This document shows positions 36,502-45,219 of a DNA stretch of 64,000 nt, piece after piece. The notes beneath the pieces were generated by a model. That model was not told where the DNA came from and ran no database searches. It saw only the letters and a list, made by a program, of their open reading frames with translations. This stretch comes from SCTD01 sp963781675 (GTDB lineage Bacteria > Actinomycetota > Actinomycetes > Mycobacteriales > SCTD01). Position 1 is the first letter of the stretch, and the number at the start of each line of letters is the position of its first letter. The position numbers and the translations under genes are program-made. The DNA lies in NCBI GenBank assembly GCA_963781675.1, contig CAWAGF010000005.1, positions 310,001-374,000 of the forward strand, in the 5' to 3' direction.

Positions 36502-37410
36502 ATGACGAGCGGCGACCCGCTGCCGTCGACGTTCGTGCCGCGGCACGTTCCGCCCGGCCGCCGCACCGCGGTGCTGCTGCTCACCTGCCCCGACACCCGC
36601 GGCATCGTCGCGGCCGTCGCGGAGTTCCTCGCCCGGCACGGCGCGAACATCGTCGAGGTCGACCAGCACACCGACCACCACGACGGGATGTTCTTCCAGC
36701 GGGTGGAGTTCGAGCTCGACGGCTTCGCGCTGCAGCCCGACCAGGTGCTGGAGGCGTTCCGCGAGGTGAGCGACCGGTTCGCCATGCAGTGCGAGCTGCG
36801 GCTGCCCGAGCAGGTCACCCGCATCGCCGTGCTCGCCAGCAAGCAGCCGCACTGCCTGCTCGACCTGCTGGCCCGCTGGCGGACCGGCGAGCTGCACGCC
36901 GACCTCGCCTTCGTCGCGAGCAACCACCCCGACCACGCCGAGGCGTGCGGCTTCTTCGGCGTGCCGTTCCACCACCTGCCGGTCGAGCCCGGCGGCAAGG
37001 CCGACCAGGAGGCCCGGCTGTCCGCGCTGGTCGACGAGGCCGGGGTCGAGCTCATCGTGCTGGCCCGCTACATGCAGGTGCTGTCGGAGGACCTCGTCGC
37101 CCGCTACCCGCACCGGGTCATCAACATCCACCACTCGCTGCTGCCGGCGTTCGTGGGCGCGAAGCCCTACCACCAGGCGTACGAGCGGGGCGTGAAGGTG
37201 ATCGGTGCGACCGCGCACTACGCGACGGCCGAGCTCGACCAGGGACCGATCATCGCGCAGGACGTCGCGCGGGTGACCCACCGCGACTCGGTCGAGGACC
37301 TGGTCGCCCGCGGGCGAGACCTCGAGGCGCTGGTGCTGGCGCGGGCGGTACGGCTGCACCTGGCCGCCAAGGTGCTCGTCTACGGCAACCGGACCGTCGT
37401 CTTCGGCTGA
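36502..37410 (+). CDS. purU: formyltetrahydrofolate deformylase
   Basis: 302 aa from the ATG at 36502. It hydrolyses 10-formyl-THF to formate and THF, balancing the one-carbon pool. An N-terminal ACT domain covers about residues 20-100 (CPDTRGIVAAVAEFLARHGANI), then a formyltransferase-like domain with NHPDH, VINIHHSLLPAF and GATAHYATAELDQGPII containing the catalytic Asn, His and Asp. Divergent from cobA. Note that panB in this window also draws on folate one-carbon units. Confidence 0.95.
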   Translation: MTSGDPLPSTFVPRHVPPGRRTAVLLLTCPDTRGIVAAVAEFLARHGANIVEVDQHTDHHDGMFFQRVEFELDGFALQPDQVLEAFREVSDRFAMQCELRLPEQVTRIAVLASKQPHCLLDLLARWRTGELHADLAFVASNHPDHAEACGFFGVPFHHLPVEPGGKADQEARLSALVDEAGVELIVLARYMQVLSEDLVARYPHRVINIHHSLLPAFVGAKPYHQAYERGVKVIGATAHYATAELDQGPIIAQDVARVTHRDSVEDLVARGRDLEALVLARAVRLHLAAKVLVYGNRTVVFG

Positions 37411-37431
37411 GGGGACGCGGCCGGCGGCAGG

Positions 37432-38009
37432 TCAGGCGGGCGGGTCGACCAGCGCGCGCAGCACGGGCTCCATGAGCCGCTCGATCTCCTCGCGCGACGC
37501 CCCGGCCACCGCGGGCAGCTCGATCAGGTAGCGCGCCATCCCCAGTCCCATCAGGCAGGCGCCGATGAGCCCCGCACGCAGGTCGGCGTCGGGGTCGTCG
37601 CCGAGGGTGCGGGCGACACCGGCGGCGCGCTCGCACATGACCTCGTCGCGCATCACGCTGGCCGCCGCGGGGTGGGTCAGGCAGTTGCGCATCAGCGCGA
37701 CGGCCGACTCGCTGTCCTGGCCCTCGAAGCGCGTGAAGACGTCGGCGAGAGCCGCGTGCGGGAGGTCCTCCCGGCTGGCCGACAGCAGCGTCTCCTGCTC
37801 GCTCGGCCAGCGCGCCGCCTCGGCGAACAGCCGCTCCTTGCTGCCGAAGTACTGCATGACCAGCGCCGGGTCGACCCCTGCTCGTCCGCGACGCCGCGGA
37901 TGGTGGCCCGCTCGAAGCCGGCCTCGGCGAACGCCTCGCGGGCAGCGTCGAGGATCGTCGCCTCGGTGCGGCGGCGGCGCTCGTCCCGCGGCAGTGACGC
38001 AGTCGACAT
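37432..38009 (-). pseudogene. TetR family regulator interrupted by a -1 frameshift
   Basis: From ATG 38009, the helix-turn-helix half reads TEATILDAAREAFAEAGFERATIRGVADE. Near 37880 one base appears to be missing, after which the other frame continues VDPALVMQYFGSKERLFAEA and the rest of a TetR C-terminal domain to 37432. Restoring one base gives 192 aa. The gene is divergent from an MFS pump at 38095, the usual arrangement for a TetR repressor. It may be intact in the cell if the indel is a consensus error. Confidence 0.8.
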
Positions 38010-38028
38010 GCCGTTCACTCTACAGCGG

Positions 38029-38058
38029 TTGACCGTTCCACTCGCAACCCTCTACCGT
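38029..38058 (+). promoter_or_regulatory. probable promoter of the MFS gene with imperfect operator
   Basis: TTGACC (38029-38034) and TACCGT (38053-38058) are 18 bases apart, a good -35/-10 pair. The -35 lies inside an imperfect palindrome AGCGGT-TG-ACCGTT (one mismatch), a plausible site for the divergent TetR protein. Confidence 0.5.
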
Positions 38059-38094
38059 CGTTGAGTCACACGTCGACCAGGGGGGCTCCCGCTC

Positions 38095-39648
38095 ATGTCA
38101 CTCGCCGAACCGGCACCCGCCGCCGCCTCGGGCCTCGCGCCCGACGGCACGGCTCCCAGGCCCGCGACGCACAAGGGCCTGGCTCTCGCGGTGCTCGCCA
38201 CGGCGCAGCTCATGGTCGTGCTCGACGCCACGATCGTGAACGTCGCGCTCAACCGCATCCGCGAGGCGCTCGCCTTCGAGAGCGAGGCCGACCTGCAGTG
38301 GATCGTCACGGGCTACGCGCTGACCTTCGGCGGCTTCCTCCTGCTGGGCGGCAAGCTCGCCGACCGCCTCGGGCGCCGCACCGTCTTCATCGCCGGCGCC
38401 GTGCTGTTCGCGTTCGCCTCTCTGCTCGGGGGCCTGGCGCAGGACCAGGCGCTGCTCATCGCGGCGCGCGCGCTGCAGGGCCTGGGCGGCGCGCTGATGA
38501 GCCCGGCCGCGCTGTCGCTGCTGACGGTGGTGTTCGCCGAGGGCAAGGAGCGCAACCGCGCGCTCGGCATCTGGGCGTCCATCACCGCCGGCGGCGCCGC
38601 GCTCGGGCTGGTGCTCGGCGGGCTGCTGACCGAGTACCTGTCCTGGCGCTGGGTCTTCTTCGTGAACATCCCGATCGCCGCGCTGGCCGTCGCGGGCGCG
38701 CTGCGCTTCGTGCCGGAGAGCCGCGACGAGAACGCCCGCGGCTTCGACATCCCCGGGGCCTTCCTCGTGACCGGCGGCCTGATGTCCCTGGTCTACGGGC
38801 TGGCCAAGGTCAACGACGACGACTACAGCACCGGCTTCAAGACGGCGTTCTTCGTGCTCGCCGTCGTGCTCCTGGGCGCCTTCGTGGTCTGGCAGCGCCG
38901 CGCCAGCGAGCCGCTGCTGCCGTTCCGCATCTTCAAGAGCCGCAGCGTGCTCGGGGCCGACGTCGGCATCCTCCTGATCGGGGCCGGCATCTTCGCGATC
39001 TTCTTCTTCCTGACGCTCTGGATGCAGGTCCTCAACGGCTGGAGCCCGATCAAGACCGGCGTCGCCTTCCTGCCCTTCCCGCTGTTCATCGGCGTCGGGG
39101 CCGGGCTGTCGTCGAACCTGCTCGGGAAGATCGGCCCGCGCCCCCTCGTGCTCGTGGGACCGCTGATCGCCGCGACCGGCCTGCTGACCCTCGGCCTGCG
39201 CCTGGAGCCGGGCTCGGGCTACCTGTCCGTCGTCATCCCGTCGTTCGCGCTGGTCGCCCTCGGCATGGGCCTGACGTTCGTCGCGGTCACCAGCGCGGCC
39301 GTCGCCGGCGTGCCCCAGTCGGACGCGGGCGTCGCCTCGGCGCTGCTCAACTCCGGGCAGCAGGTCGGCGGCGCCATCGGCCTGGCCCTGCTCACCGCGG
39401 TCAGCACCGCCCGCACCGACAGCCTGCTCGCCAAGCTGGGTGGTCCGGGTGGGGGCTCCGACGGCTTCGGCGGCGGAGGCGCCCTGCCCGCGCCGGTCGC
39501 GAACGCCATCAACGACGGCTGGAACATCGGCTTCCTGCTCGGCGCCGGGCTGCTCGCCACGGCCGCCGCCGTCATGTACTCGCTGGTGCGGGTCAGCGCC
39601 GAGGACGCGGCGGAGGCGCTGCAGGACGGCGCCGTCCACGCCGGCTAG
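38095..39648 (+). CDS. MFS drug exporter, DHA2 (14-TMS) family
   Basis: 517 aa. EmrB/QacA-type exporter: LDATIVNVALNRIREAL in helix 1, GGKLADRLGRRTVF in the first loop, RALQGLGGALMSPAALSL in helix 4, and GLVLGGLLTEYLSWRW (motif C) in helix 5. A Gly-rich loop (GGPGGGSDGFGGGG) lies before the last helix. Third DHA2 exporter in the window. Paired with the divergent, frameshifted TetR. Confidence 0.9.
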   Translation: MSLAEPAPAAASGLAPDGTAPRPATHKGLALAVLATAQLMVVLDATIVNVALNRIREALAFESEADLQWIVTGYALTFGGFLLLGGKLADRLGRRTVFIAGAVLFAFASLLGGLAQDQALLIAARALQGLGGALMSPAALSLLTVVFAEGKERNRALGIWASITAGGAALGLVLGGLLTEYLSWRWVFFVNIPIAALAVAGALRFVPESRDENARGFDIPGAFLVTGGLMSLVYGLAKVNDDDYSTGFKTAFFVLAVVLLGAFVVWQRRASEPLLPFRIFKSRSVLGADVGILLIGAGIFAIFFFLTLWMQVLNGWSPIKTGVAFLPFPLFIGVGAGLSSNLLGKIGPRPLVLVGPLIAATGLLTLGLRLEPGSGYLSVVIPSFALVALGMGLTFVAVTSAAVAGVPQSDAGVASALLNSGQQVGGAIGLALLTAVSTARTDSLLAKLGGPGGGSDGFGGGGALPAPVANAINDGWNIGFLLGAGLLATAAAVMYSLVRVSAEDAAEALQDGAVHAG

Positions 39649-40755
39649 TCACGCGCGCAGCTCCTGCACCAGGCTGCGCACCACCGCGCGCAGGTCGCCG
39701 TCGTTCGCGGCGGCGACCTGCCGCTGCCGGGCGTAGCTCGCACCGTCCCGCACGATGTCGGCCACGCCCGCCAGCTCGGCCTCGCAGCCGAGCCGGCGGG
39801 CGGTCGGCACGAGCTGCTCCAGCAGGTCGTGCAGGTCGTCGGTGACCAGCCGCTCGTCGTTCTTCGCGCTGGTGATGACGATCGCGTCGAGCCCGTAGCG
39901 CGCAGACCGCCACTTGTTCTCCTGCACGTGCCACGGCTGCAGCACCGGCAGCTCGTGCCCCTCGTCGAGCCGCCGGTCGAGGTCGACGACGAGGCAGTGC
40001 GTCAGCGCCGTCAGCGCCGCGACCTCCTTCAGGGTCGAGAGGCCGTCGCACACGCGCATCTCGACGGTGCCCAGGTGCGGCGCCGGCCGGATGTCCCAGC
40101 GCAGGTCGGCGATCGAGTCGATGACCCCGGTGACGAGCAGGTCGTCGACGTACGAGGCGTACTCCGACCACTGCTGGAACTGGAAGGGCAGCCCGGCGGT
40201 CGGCAGCTGCTGGAAGATGAGCGACCGGTTGCTGGCGTACCCGGTGTCCTCGCCCAGCCAGAACGGCGAGCTCGCGGACAGCGCCTGCAGGTGCGGGAAC
40301 CACGTCAGCAGCGACGACACGATCGGCATCACCTTCGCCGCGGAGCGCACCCCGACGTGCACGTGGACGCCGTAGATGACCATCTGCCGGCCCCACCAGC
40401 GGGTGCGGTCCATCAGCTCGGCGTACCGGTCGCCCTCGCTCACCGCCTGGTCCTCGCCCCGCGCCCACGGGTGGCAGCCGGCGCTGAACAGCTCCACGCC
40501 CAGCGGGTCGGTGACCGTCCGGATCGTCGACAGCGTGCCGGCCAGGTCGTCCATCGCCTCCCCGACCGTGCGGCAGACGCCGGTGACGGCCTCCACCGTG
40601 TTGACGAGCAGCTCCTTCTTGACCGCCTCGATGCCGCACGCCGCGACGACCTCGGGCCCCACCGGCACGAGCTCGCCGGTGTCCCGGTCGACGCAGGCCA
40701 GCTCCCACTCCACGCCGAGCGTCGGCTCCGGGGATCCGTGGAAGGCGATGCGCAC
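39649..40755 (-). CDS. ybdK: carboxylate-amine ligase / glutamate-cysteine ligase-like
   Basis: 368 aa of the GCS2 (YbdK) family, which ligates glutamate to an amine or cysteine with ATP. Blocks: TLGVEWELACVD near the N-terminus, GCHPWARGED, WWGRQMVIYGVHVHVGV, RSLIFQQLPTAGLPFQF and GTVEMRVCDGLST. In actinomycetes such enzymes accompany EgtA-like chemistry, but no ergothioneine or mycothiol genes adjoin it. Substrate not assignable. Confidence 0.88.
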   Translation of the reverse strand: MRIAFHGSPEPTLGVEWELACVDRDTGELVPVGPEVVAACGIEAVKKELLVNTVEAVTGVCRTVGEAMDDLAGTLSTIRTVTDPLGVELFSAGCHPWARGEDQAVSEGDRYAELMDRTRWWGRQMVIYGVHVHVGVRSAAKVMPIVSSLLTWFPHLQALSASSPFWLGEDTGYASNRSLIFQQLPTAGLPFQFQQWSEYASYVDDLLVTGVIDSIADLRWDIRPAPHLGTVEMRVCDGLSTLKEVAALTALTHCLVVDLDRRLDEGHELPVLQPWHVQENKWRSARYGLDAIVITSAKNDERLVTDDLHDLLEQLVPTARRLGCEAELAGVADIVRDGASYARQRQVAAANDGDLRAVVRSLVQELRA

Positions 40756-40825
40756 GTCGGCGCACTACCCGCACGTCCCTGCCGGAACCAGCACGCCCCG
40801 AGCCGCGGGGTGGGATCCTGGACAG

Positions 40826-41695
40826 GTGCGCCGCCCCCTGCTCCTGGCCGTCGCCGCCGCGCTGCTGGCCGGCTGCGGCGGCGCGACGCCTGCGGCCGCG
40901 CCGGCGCCGTTGCCGCCGACCGCCGCGCCCCGGCCCTCCGCCGCCGGCGTCGCCAGCGCCTCCCCCTCCCCCGCAGCCCCGCCGGTGGTCCGGCCGGCCT
41001 GGGTGGTGGGCGCCTCCCCGCTGCCGCTGCGCGCCGACGGCTTCGGCCAGGTGCTGCCCACCCCGCCGCTGCTGCGCGACCGCCGGCTGACGGCCGCGGA
41101 CGTGCTGCCCCCGCCCGCCGACGGCCGCTTCGCCGCGACCGTCTCCGCCGTCAGCCCGGCGGTCCGCACCCGCATGGGCGAGTCGTGGTCGCCGGCCTGT
41201 CCGGTGGGGCTGGCCGACCTGCGCTACCTCACCGTGTCCTTCCGCGGCTTCGACGGCCGGCCGCACACCGGCGAGCTGGTGGTGAACCGCCGCGTCGCCG
41301 ACGACGTGGTCGGGGTGTTCCGGCAGCTGTACGAGGACGGCTTCCCGATCGAGGAGATGCGCCTGCCGACGACGGCCGACCTCGACGCGGCGCCGACCGG
41401 GGACGGGAACGACACGGCGGCGTACGTCTGCCGGGCCGCCCGCGGGCAGGAGCGCTGGAGCCAGCACGCCTACGGGCTGGCCCTCGACCTGAACCCGTTC
41501 CACAACCCGCAGGTGAAGCGCGACCTGGTGGTCCCGGAGCTGGCCAGCGCCTACGTCCAGCGGTCCGACGTCCGCCCGGGGATGCACCTGGCCGGCGGCG
41601 ACGCCGTGCGGGCGTTCGCGACGATCGGCTGGGAGTGGGGCGGCGACTGGCGCAGCAGCAAGGACTACATGCACTTCAGCCAGAACGGCCAGTAG
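40826..41695 (+). CDS. M15 family D-Ala-D-Ala carboxypeptidase-like lipoprotein
   Basis: 289 aa from a GTG at 40826. A signal peptide ends in the lipobox LLAGC (Cys17), then a Pro/Ala/Ser spacer of about 55 residues reaches into the wall. The C-terminal domain is VanY/M15: SQHAYGLALDLNP gives the zinc His and Asp, and DYMHF the second His. Predicted to trim peptidoglycan stem peptides from the outer membrane face. Monocistronic, with a convergent neighbour 3 bases away. Confidence 0.88.
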   Translation: MRRPLLLAVAAALLAGCGGATPAAAPAPLPPTAAPRPSAAGVASASPSPAAPPVVRPAWVVGASPLPLRADGFGQVLPTPPLLRDRRLTAADVLPPPADGRFAATVSAVSPAVRTRMGESWSPACPVGLADLRYLTVSFRGFDGRPHTGELVVNRRVADDVVGVFRQLYEDGFPIEEMRLPTTADLDAAPTGDGNDTAAYVCRAARGQERWSQHAYGLALDLNPFHNPQVKRDLVVPELASAYVQRSDVRPGMHLAGGDAVRAFATIGWEWGGDWRSSKDYMHFSQNGQ

Positions 41696-41698
41696 CCC

Positions 41699-42760
41699 TC
41701 AGCCGACGAGGACGGCCTGCTCGACGTCGGCCGGCAGCCCGCTGACGGGGGTCCCGCGCTGCTCCCCCGCGCGCCGCAGGTAGTGCTTGACGTCGCTGCC
41801 GTCGTCGCGCCCGGTCGTGTAGAGGACGGCCTCAGCGCTCCCGCTGACGCCCCGCAGCGCCCGGCCGTCCGCCGCGGTCGCGACCAGGTCGATCACCCGC
41901 CCGCTCGCCACCTCGACGCGCACCGCGCGCGACGGCGGCGCCTGCTCGTCCAGGTAGCTGCCGCGCTCGACGGCCAGCGCCGTGCCACCGGCGACCGAGA
42001 CCACGCTGTCGTAGGTCAGGTAGTCCTCGTCCGGCACCTCGACCGGCACGCCGTCGTCGAGCCAGCCGCGGGTGCGCGGCGAGGCGACGTCCACGCGCAG
42101 CAGGTCCGGCCCGTCGTCGCTCTCCACCAGCGTGCTGACGAGCAGGCTGCCGTCGTCGGCCCAGGCCAGCGACTGCACCGCCGTGCCGGTGAAGGCCCGG
42201 CCGCCCGTGGCCGGCTGGCCGGCGCGGGAGAGCAGCCGGCGCTCGCCGGTGAGAGCGGCTTGCGCAGAGAGCTGCCCGACCCCGAGCAGCTGGTTCTCGC
42301 CGGGGCTCACCTGCGCCCAGGCCAGCCGCGTCCCGTCGTCGCTCAGCGCCACGTCCAGCGGCTCGTCCACCCCGCTGACCGCCTGGCCCTGGGAGGAGCC
42401 GGCCGGGTAGCAGACCAGCGTCGTGCGCGGGTCCTCGTACACCTCGCCCGTGCCGAGGTGCCAGGTGGCGCAGGTGCGGGTCGGGACGGCGGCCACCCGC
42501 AGCGCGCGGGCGCCCTCCTGCGGCGGCGCGAGCACCCGGTCGAGGACGGCGGTGCGGGTGCGCGGGTCGAGGCGGTACAGCTCGAGGCCGCCGCTGGTGC
42601 GGGTGACCGCGACCGTGAGCCCGGCCGCCGCGGGCGACGGGCTGGCGCTCGCCGGGGCCGGGGACGGAGCGGGAGCGGGAGCGGCGGTACGCGGCTCAGG
42701 GTCGCTGGAGCAGGCGGCGAGCAGCAGGCAGGTCAGCAGGATCCGCTTCACGCGGCGCAC
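41699..42760 (-). CDS. lipoprotein with TolB/beta-propeller-like repeats
   Basis: 353 aa, GTG start, lipobox LLAAC (Cys17), then an Ala/Pro/Ser spacer to about residue 45. The rest is beta-rich with propeller-like blades, for example VALSDDGTRLAWAQV and QSLAWADDGSLLVSTLV. It starts 9 bases after the ECF S-component stop, so it is probably the last gene of the cobalamin-riboswitch operon. No catalytic motif is visible; a surface binding role is inferred from context only. Confidence 0.7.
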   Translation of the reverse strand: MRRVKRILLTCLLLAACSSDPEPRTAAPAPAPSPAPASASPSPAAAGLTVAVTRTSGGLELYRLDPRTRTAVLDRVLAPPQEGARALRVAAVPTRTCATWHLGTGEVYEDPRTTLVCYPAGSSQGQAVSGVDEPLDVALSDDGTRLAWAQVSPGENQLLGVGQLSAQAALTGERRLLSRAGQPATGGRAFTGTAVQSLAWADDGSLLVSTLVESDDGPDLLRVDVASPRTRGWLDDGVPVEVPDEDYLTYDSVVSVAGGTALAVERGSYLDEQAPPSRAVRVEVASGRVIDLVATAADGRALRGVSGSAEAVLYTTGRDDGSDVKHYLRRAGEQRGTPVSGLPADVEQAVLVG

Positions 42761-42769
42761 TGTGGCAGA

Positions 42770-43615
42770 TCAGCGCGGTGCGGGAGCGAACTCCACGGGC
42801 GCCTCGAAGGCCGCCCGCCGCGACGCCCGGCGCAGCGCCGCGAGGACCGCCGGCCCGGCGAGCAGCACCAGCACGACGGTGGTGATCGCGCGACCGAGGT
42901 CCCAGCCGAGCGAGGTCGCGAGGGTGAACAGGAAGAAGGAGTGCAGGTTCTCGGCGGCGCTGCGCGTGGCGTCGAAGCTCAGCTGGGTGCTGCTGCCGAG
43001 GGCGAACGGCCAGAAGGACAGGTTGAGCAGCGCGCCGAAGACCAGCGACGACACGGCGGCGTAGCCGGCGAGGAGGGCCAGCTCGACCCGCCCCCGGGCG
43101 CGCGGCAGCAGCCCCGCACCGAGGCCGACCCAGGCGGCACCGAGCATCTGGAACGGCAGCCAGGGACCGACGCCGCCGGTGAGCAGCGCCGAGGAGAACA
43201 GCGTCGTGGCGCCCAGGACGAAGCCGAACCCCGGGCCGAAGACCCGGCCGCCGAGCACGAGCAGGAAGAACACGGTCTCGACGCCGGCGGTCCCTGCGCC
43301 GAGCGGGCGCAGCGCCGCACCGATGGCGGACAGCACGCCGAGCATCGCCAGCGCCTTGGTGTCCATGCCGCCGTCGGCCATCTCGGCGAGCACGACACCG
43401 AGCAGCACCGGCAGCAGCAGCGCGAAGACCAGCGGCGCGCTGGTGCTCTCCAGCACCGCGCCCGGGTCGACGAGGAGCGGCCAGAAGAAGGCGAGGACCC
43501 CGCCGACGGAGGCGAGCACGAGGGCGAGGGCGGCGCGGGGACGCACGCGCAGGACGCGCACGTCGGCAGGGCCGCCTCCGCGCCGGACGACGCCGGGCGC
43601 CGTGCCGGCGCTCAC
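42770..43615 (-). CDS. ECF transporter S component, predicted cobalamin-specific
   Basis: 281 aa, GTG start overlapping the ATPase stop. Six to eight hydrophobic helices; LRPLGAGTAGVETVFFLLVLGGRVFGPGFGF and the following TTLFSSALLTGGVGPWLPFQML resemble S-component cores that bind vitamins in the membrane. Substrate is inferred from the upstream cobalamin riboswitch, not from residues. It is distinct from CbiM/NikM cobalt-type proteins, which have a characteristic extended N-terminus. Confidence 0.78.
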   Translation of the reverse strand: MSAGTAPGVVRRGGGPADVRVLRVRPRAALALVLASVGGVLAFFWPLLVDPGAVLESTSAPLVFALLLPVLLGVVLAEMADGGMDTKALAMLGVLSAIGAALRPLGAGTAGVETVFFLLVLGGRVFGPGFGFVLGATTLFSSALLTGGVGPWLPFQMLGAAWVGLGAGLLPRARGRVELALLAGYAAVSSLVFGALLNLSFWPFALGSSTQLSFDATRSAAENLHSFFLFTLATSLGWDLGRAITTVVLVLLAGPAVLAALRRASRRAAFEAPVEFAPAPR

Positions 43616-45219
43616 GCCGGCCTCGGCAGGTGCAGGGCGTCGGCCACGTCCGCCACGGTGAGCCACGGCCGCGGCGACAGCACCTTGGCGACCTGCGGGG
43701 CGAAGGTCGGCGAGGCCAGGACGACGTCCGCGGTCGGGCCGTCGGCGACGACCTCGCCCTCGGCCATGACGACCACGCGGTCGCAGGTGCTCGCGACGAA
43801 CTCCACGTCGTGGGTGGAGACGGCGACCGCGGTGCCGTCGGCGGCCAGTGCTCGCAGCACGGTGGTGAGCCGCGCCTTGGCGGCGTAGTCCAGCCCGCGG
43901 GTCGGCTCGTCGAGCAGCAGCACGCCCGGGGCAGCGGTCAGCTGGACCGCGAGCACGAGGGCCAGCCGCTGCCCCTCGGACAGGTCGCGCGGATGGGCGT
44001 CACGGTCGACGCCGGGCAGCAGCCGGGTGAGCAGCGCGTCGGCGGTGCCGGCCGGCTGCTGCGACTCCACGTCGGCCTGCGCCAGCTCGGCGGCCACCGT
44101 CTCGAGGTAGAGCAGGTCCGCGGCGCTCTGCGGCACCAGGCCGACCAGCCGGCGCGCGGCGGCCGGGCCGAGGGCGGCGGGGTCGGCGCCGGACACGTCG
44201 ACCGTGCCGCCGCTGCGCCGGCCGGCACCCTGCAGCGCCCACAGCAGCGAGCTCTTGCCGGCGCCGTTGCGCCCCATGAGCCCGCACACCTGGCCGGCCG
44301 GGAGCCGCAGGTCGACCTCGCGCACCGCGACGACGTCGCCGTAGCGGACGACGAGCCGCTCGGCGCGCAGCGCGTCCGCACCGGGCCGGACGACGGCGAC
44401 GGGCGGCACGGGGAGCCGCTCGCGCAGCGGGCCGGCCATGCGGCGGGCGTCGCGCACGGACAGCGGAAGCGGGTCCCAGCCGGCCAGCCGGCCCAGCTCG
44501 ACGACCGGGGGCGCGAGCACACCGCGGGCCATCATGAGCGCCGGCGGCCCGCTCGTGACGGTGCCGTCGCCGGGCAGGTGGACGACCCGGTCGGCGTACT
44601 GCAGGACGCGCTCCAGCCGGTGCTCGGCCATCAGGACGGTGACGCCGAGGTCGTGCACGAGGCGGGTGACGGCGGCCAGCACCTCCTCGGCGGCGGTGGG
44701 GTCCAGCGCGGAGGTCGGCTCGTCGAGGACGAGGACGCGCGGGTGGGCCGTGAGCACCGCGCCGATGGCCACCCGCTGCTGCTGCCCGCCGGACAGGTCG
44801 GCCAGCGCGCGGTGCCGCACGTCGGCCAGGCCCAGCAGGTCGAGCGTCTCCTCCACGCGCTTGCGCATGAGGTCCGGCGGCAGCCCGAGCTGCTCCATGC
44901 CGTACGCCAGCTCCTCCTCGACCGTGTCGGTGACGAAGCCGGCCAGCGGGTCCTGGCCCACGACGCCGACGACGTCGGCCAGCTCGCGCGGCGGGTGCGT
45001 GCGGGTGTCCCGTCCGTCGACGAGGACGCGACCGGCGAGGGTGCCGCCGGTGAAGTGCGGGACCAGGCCGTTGACCGCGCCGAGCAGCGTGGACTTGCCC
45101 GCGCCGGTGCGCCCGAGCACGAGGCACAGCTCGCCCTCGGGCACGTCCAGCTCGACGTCCCGCAACGTCGGGGCGGCCGCGTCCGGGTAGGTCACCGTGA
45201 CGCTCTCGAAGCGGATCAC
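43612..45219 (-). CDS. ECF transporter ATPase, two ABC domains fused
   Basis: 535 aa, GTG start overlapping the T-component stop. Domain 1: Walker A GRTGAGKST, signature LSGGQQQR, Walker B LVLDEPTSALD. Domain 2 begins near residue 280: GRNGAGKSS, a variant signature LSEGQRLAL, and LLLDEPTRGLD. This is an EcfA-EcfA' fusion that drives the T/S membrane modules. The altered second signature suggests asymmetric ATP sites. Confidence 0.92.
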   Translation of the reverse strand: MIRFESVTVTYPDAAAPTLRDVELDVPEGELCLVLGRTGAGKSTLLGAVNGLVPHFTGGTLAGRVLVDGRDTRTHPPRELADVVGVVGQDPLAGFVTDTVEEELAYGMEQLGLPPDLMRKRVEETLDLLGLADVRHRALADLSGGQQQRVAIGAVLTAHPRVLVLDEPTSALDPTAAEEVLAAVTRLVHDLGVTVLMAEHRLERVLQYADRVVHLPGDGTVTSGPPALMMARGVLAPPVVELGRLAGWDPLPLSVRDARRMAGPLRERLPVPPVAVVRPGADALRAERLVVRYGDVVAVREVDLRLPAGQVCGLMGRNGAGKSSLLWALQGAGRRSGGTVDVSGADPAALGPAAARRLVGLVPQSAADLLYLETVAAELAQADVESQQPAGTADALLTRLLPGVDRDAHPRDLSEGQRLALVLAVQLTAAPGVLLLDEPTRGLDYAAKARLTTVLRALAADGTAVAVSTHDVEFVASTCDRVVVMAEGEVVADGPTADVVLASPTFAPQVAKVLSPRPWLTVADVADALHLPRPA

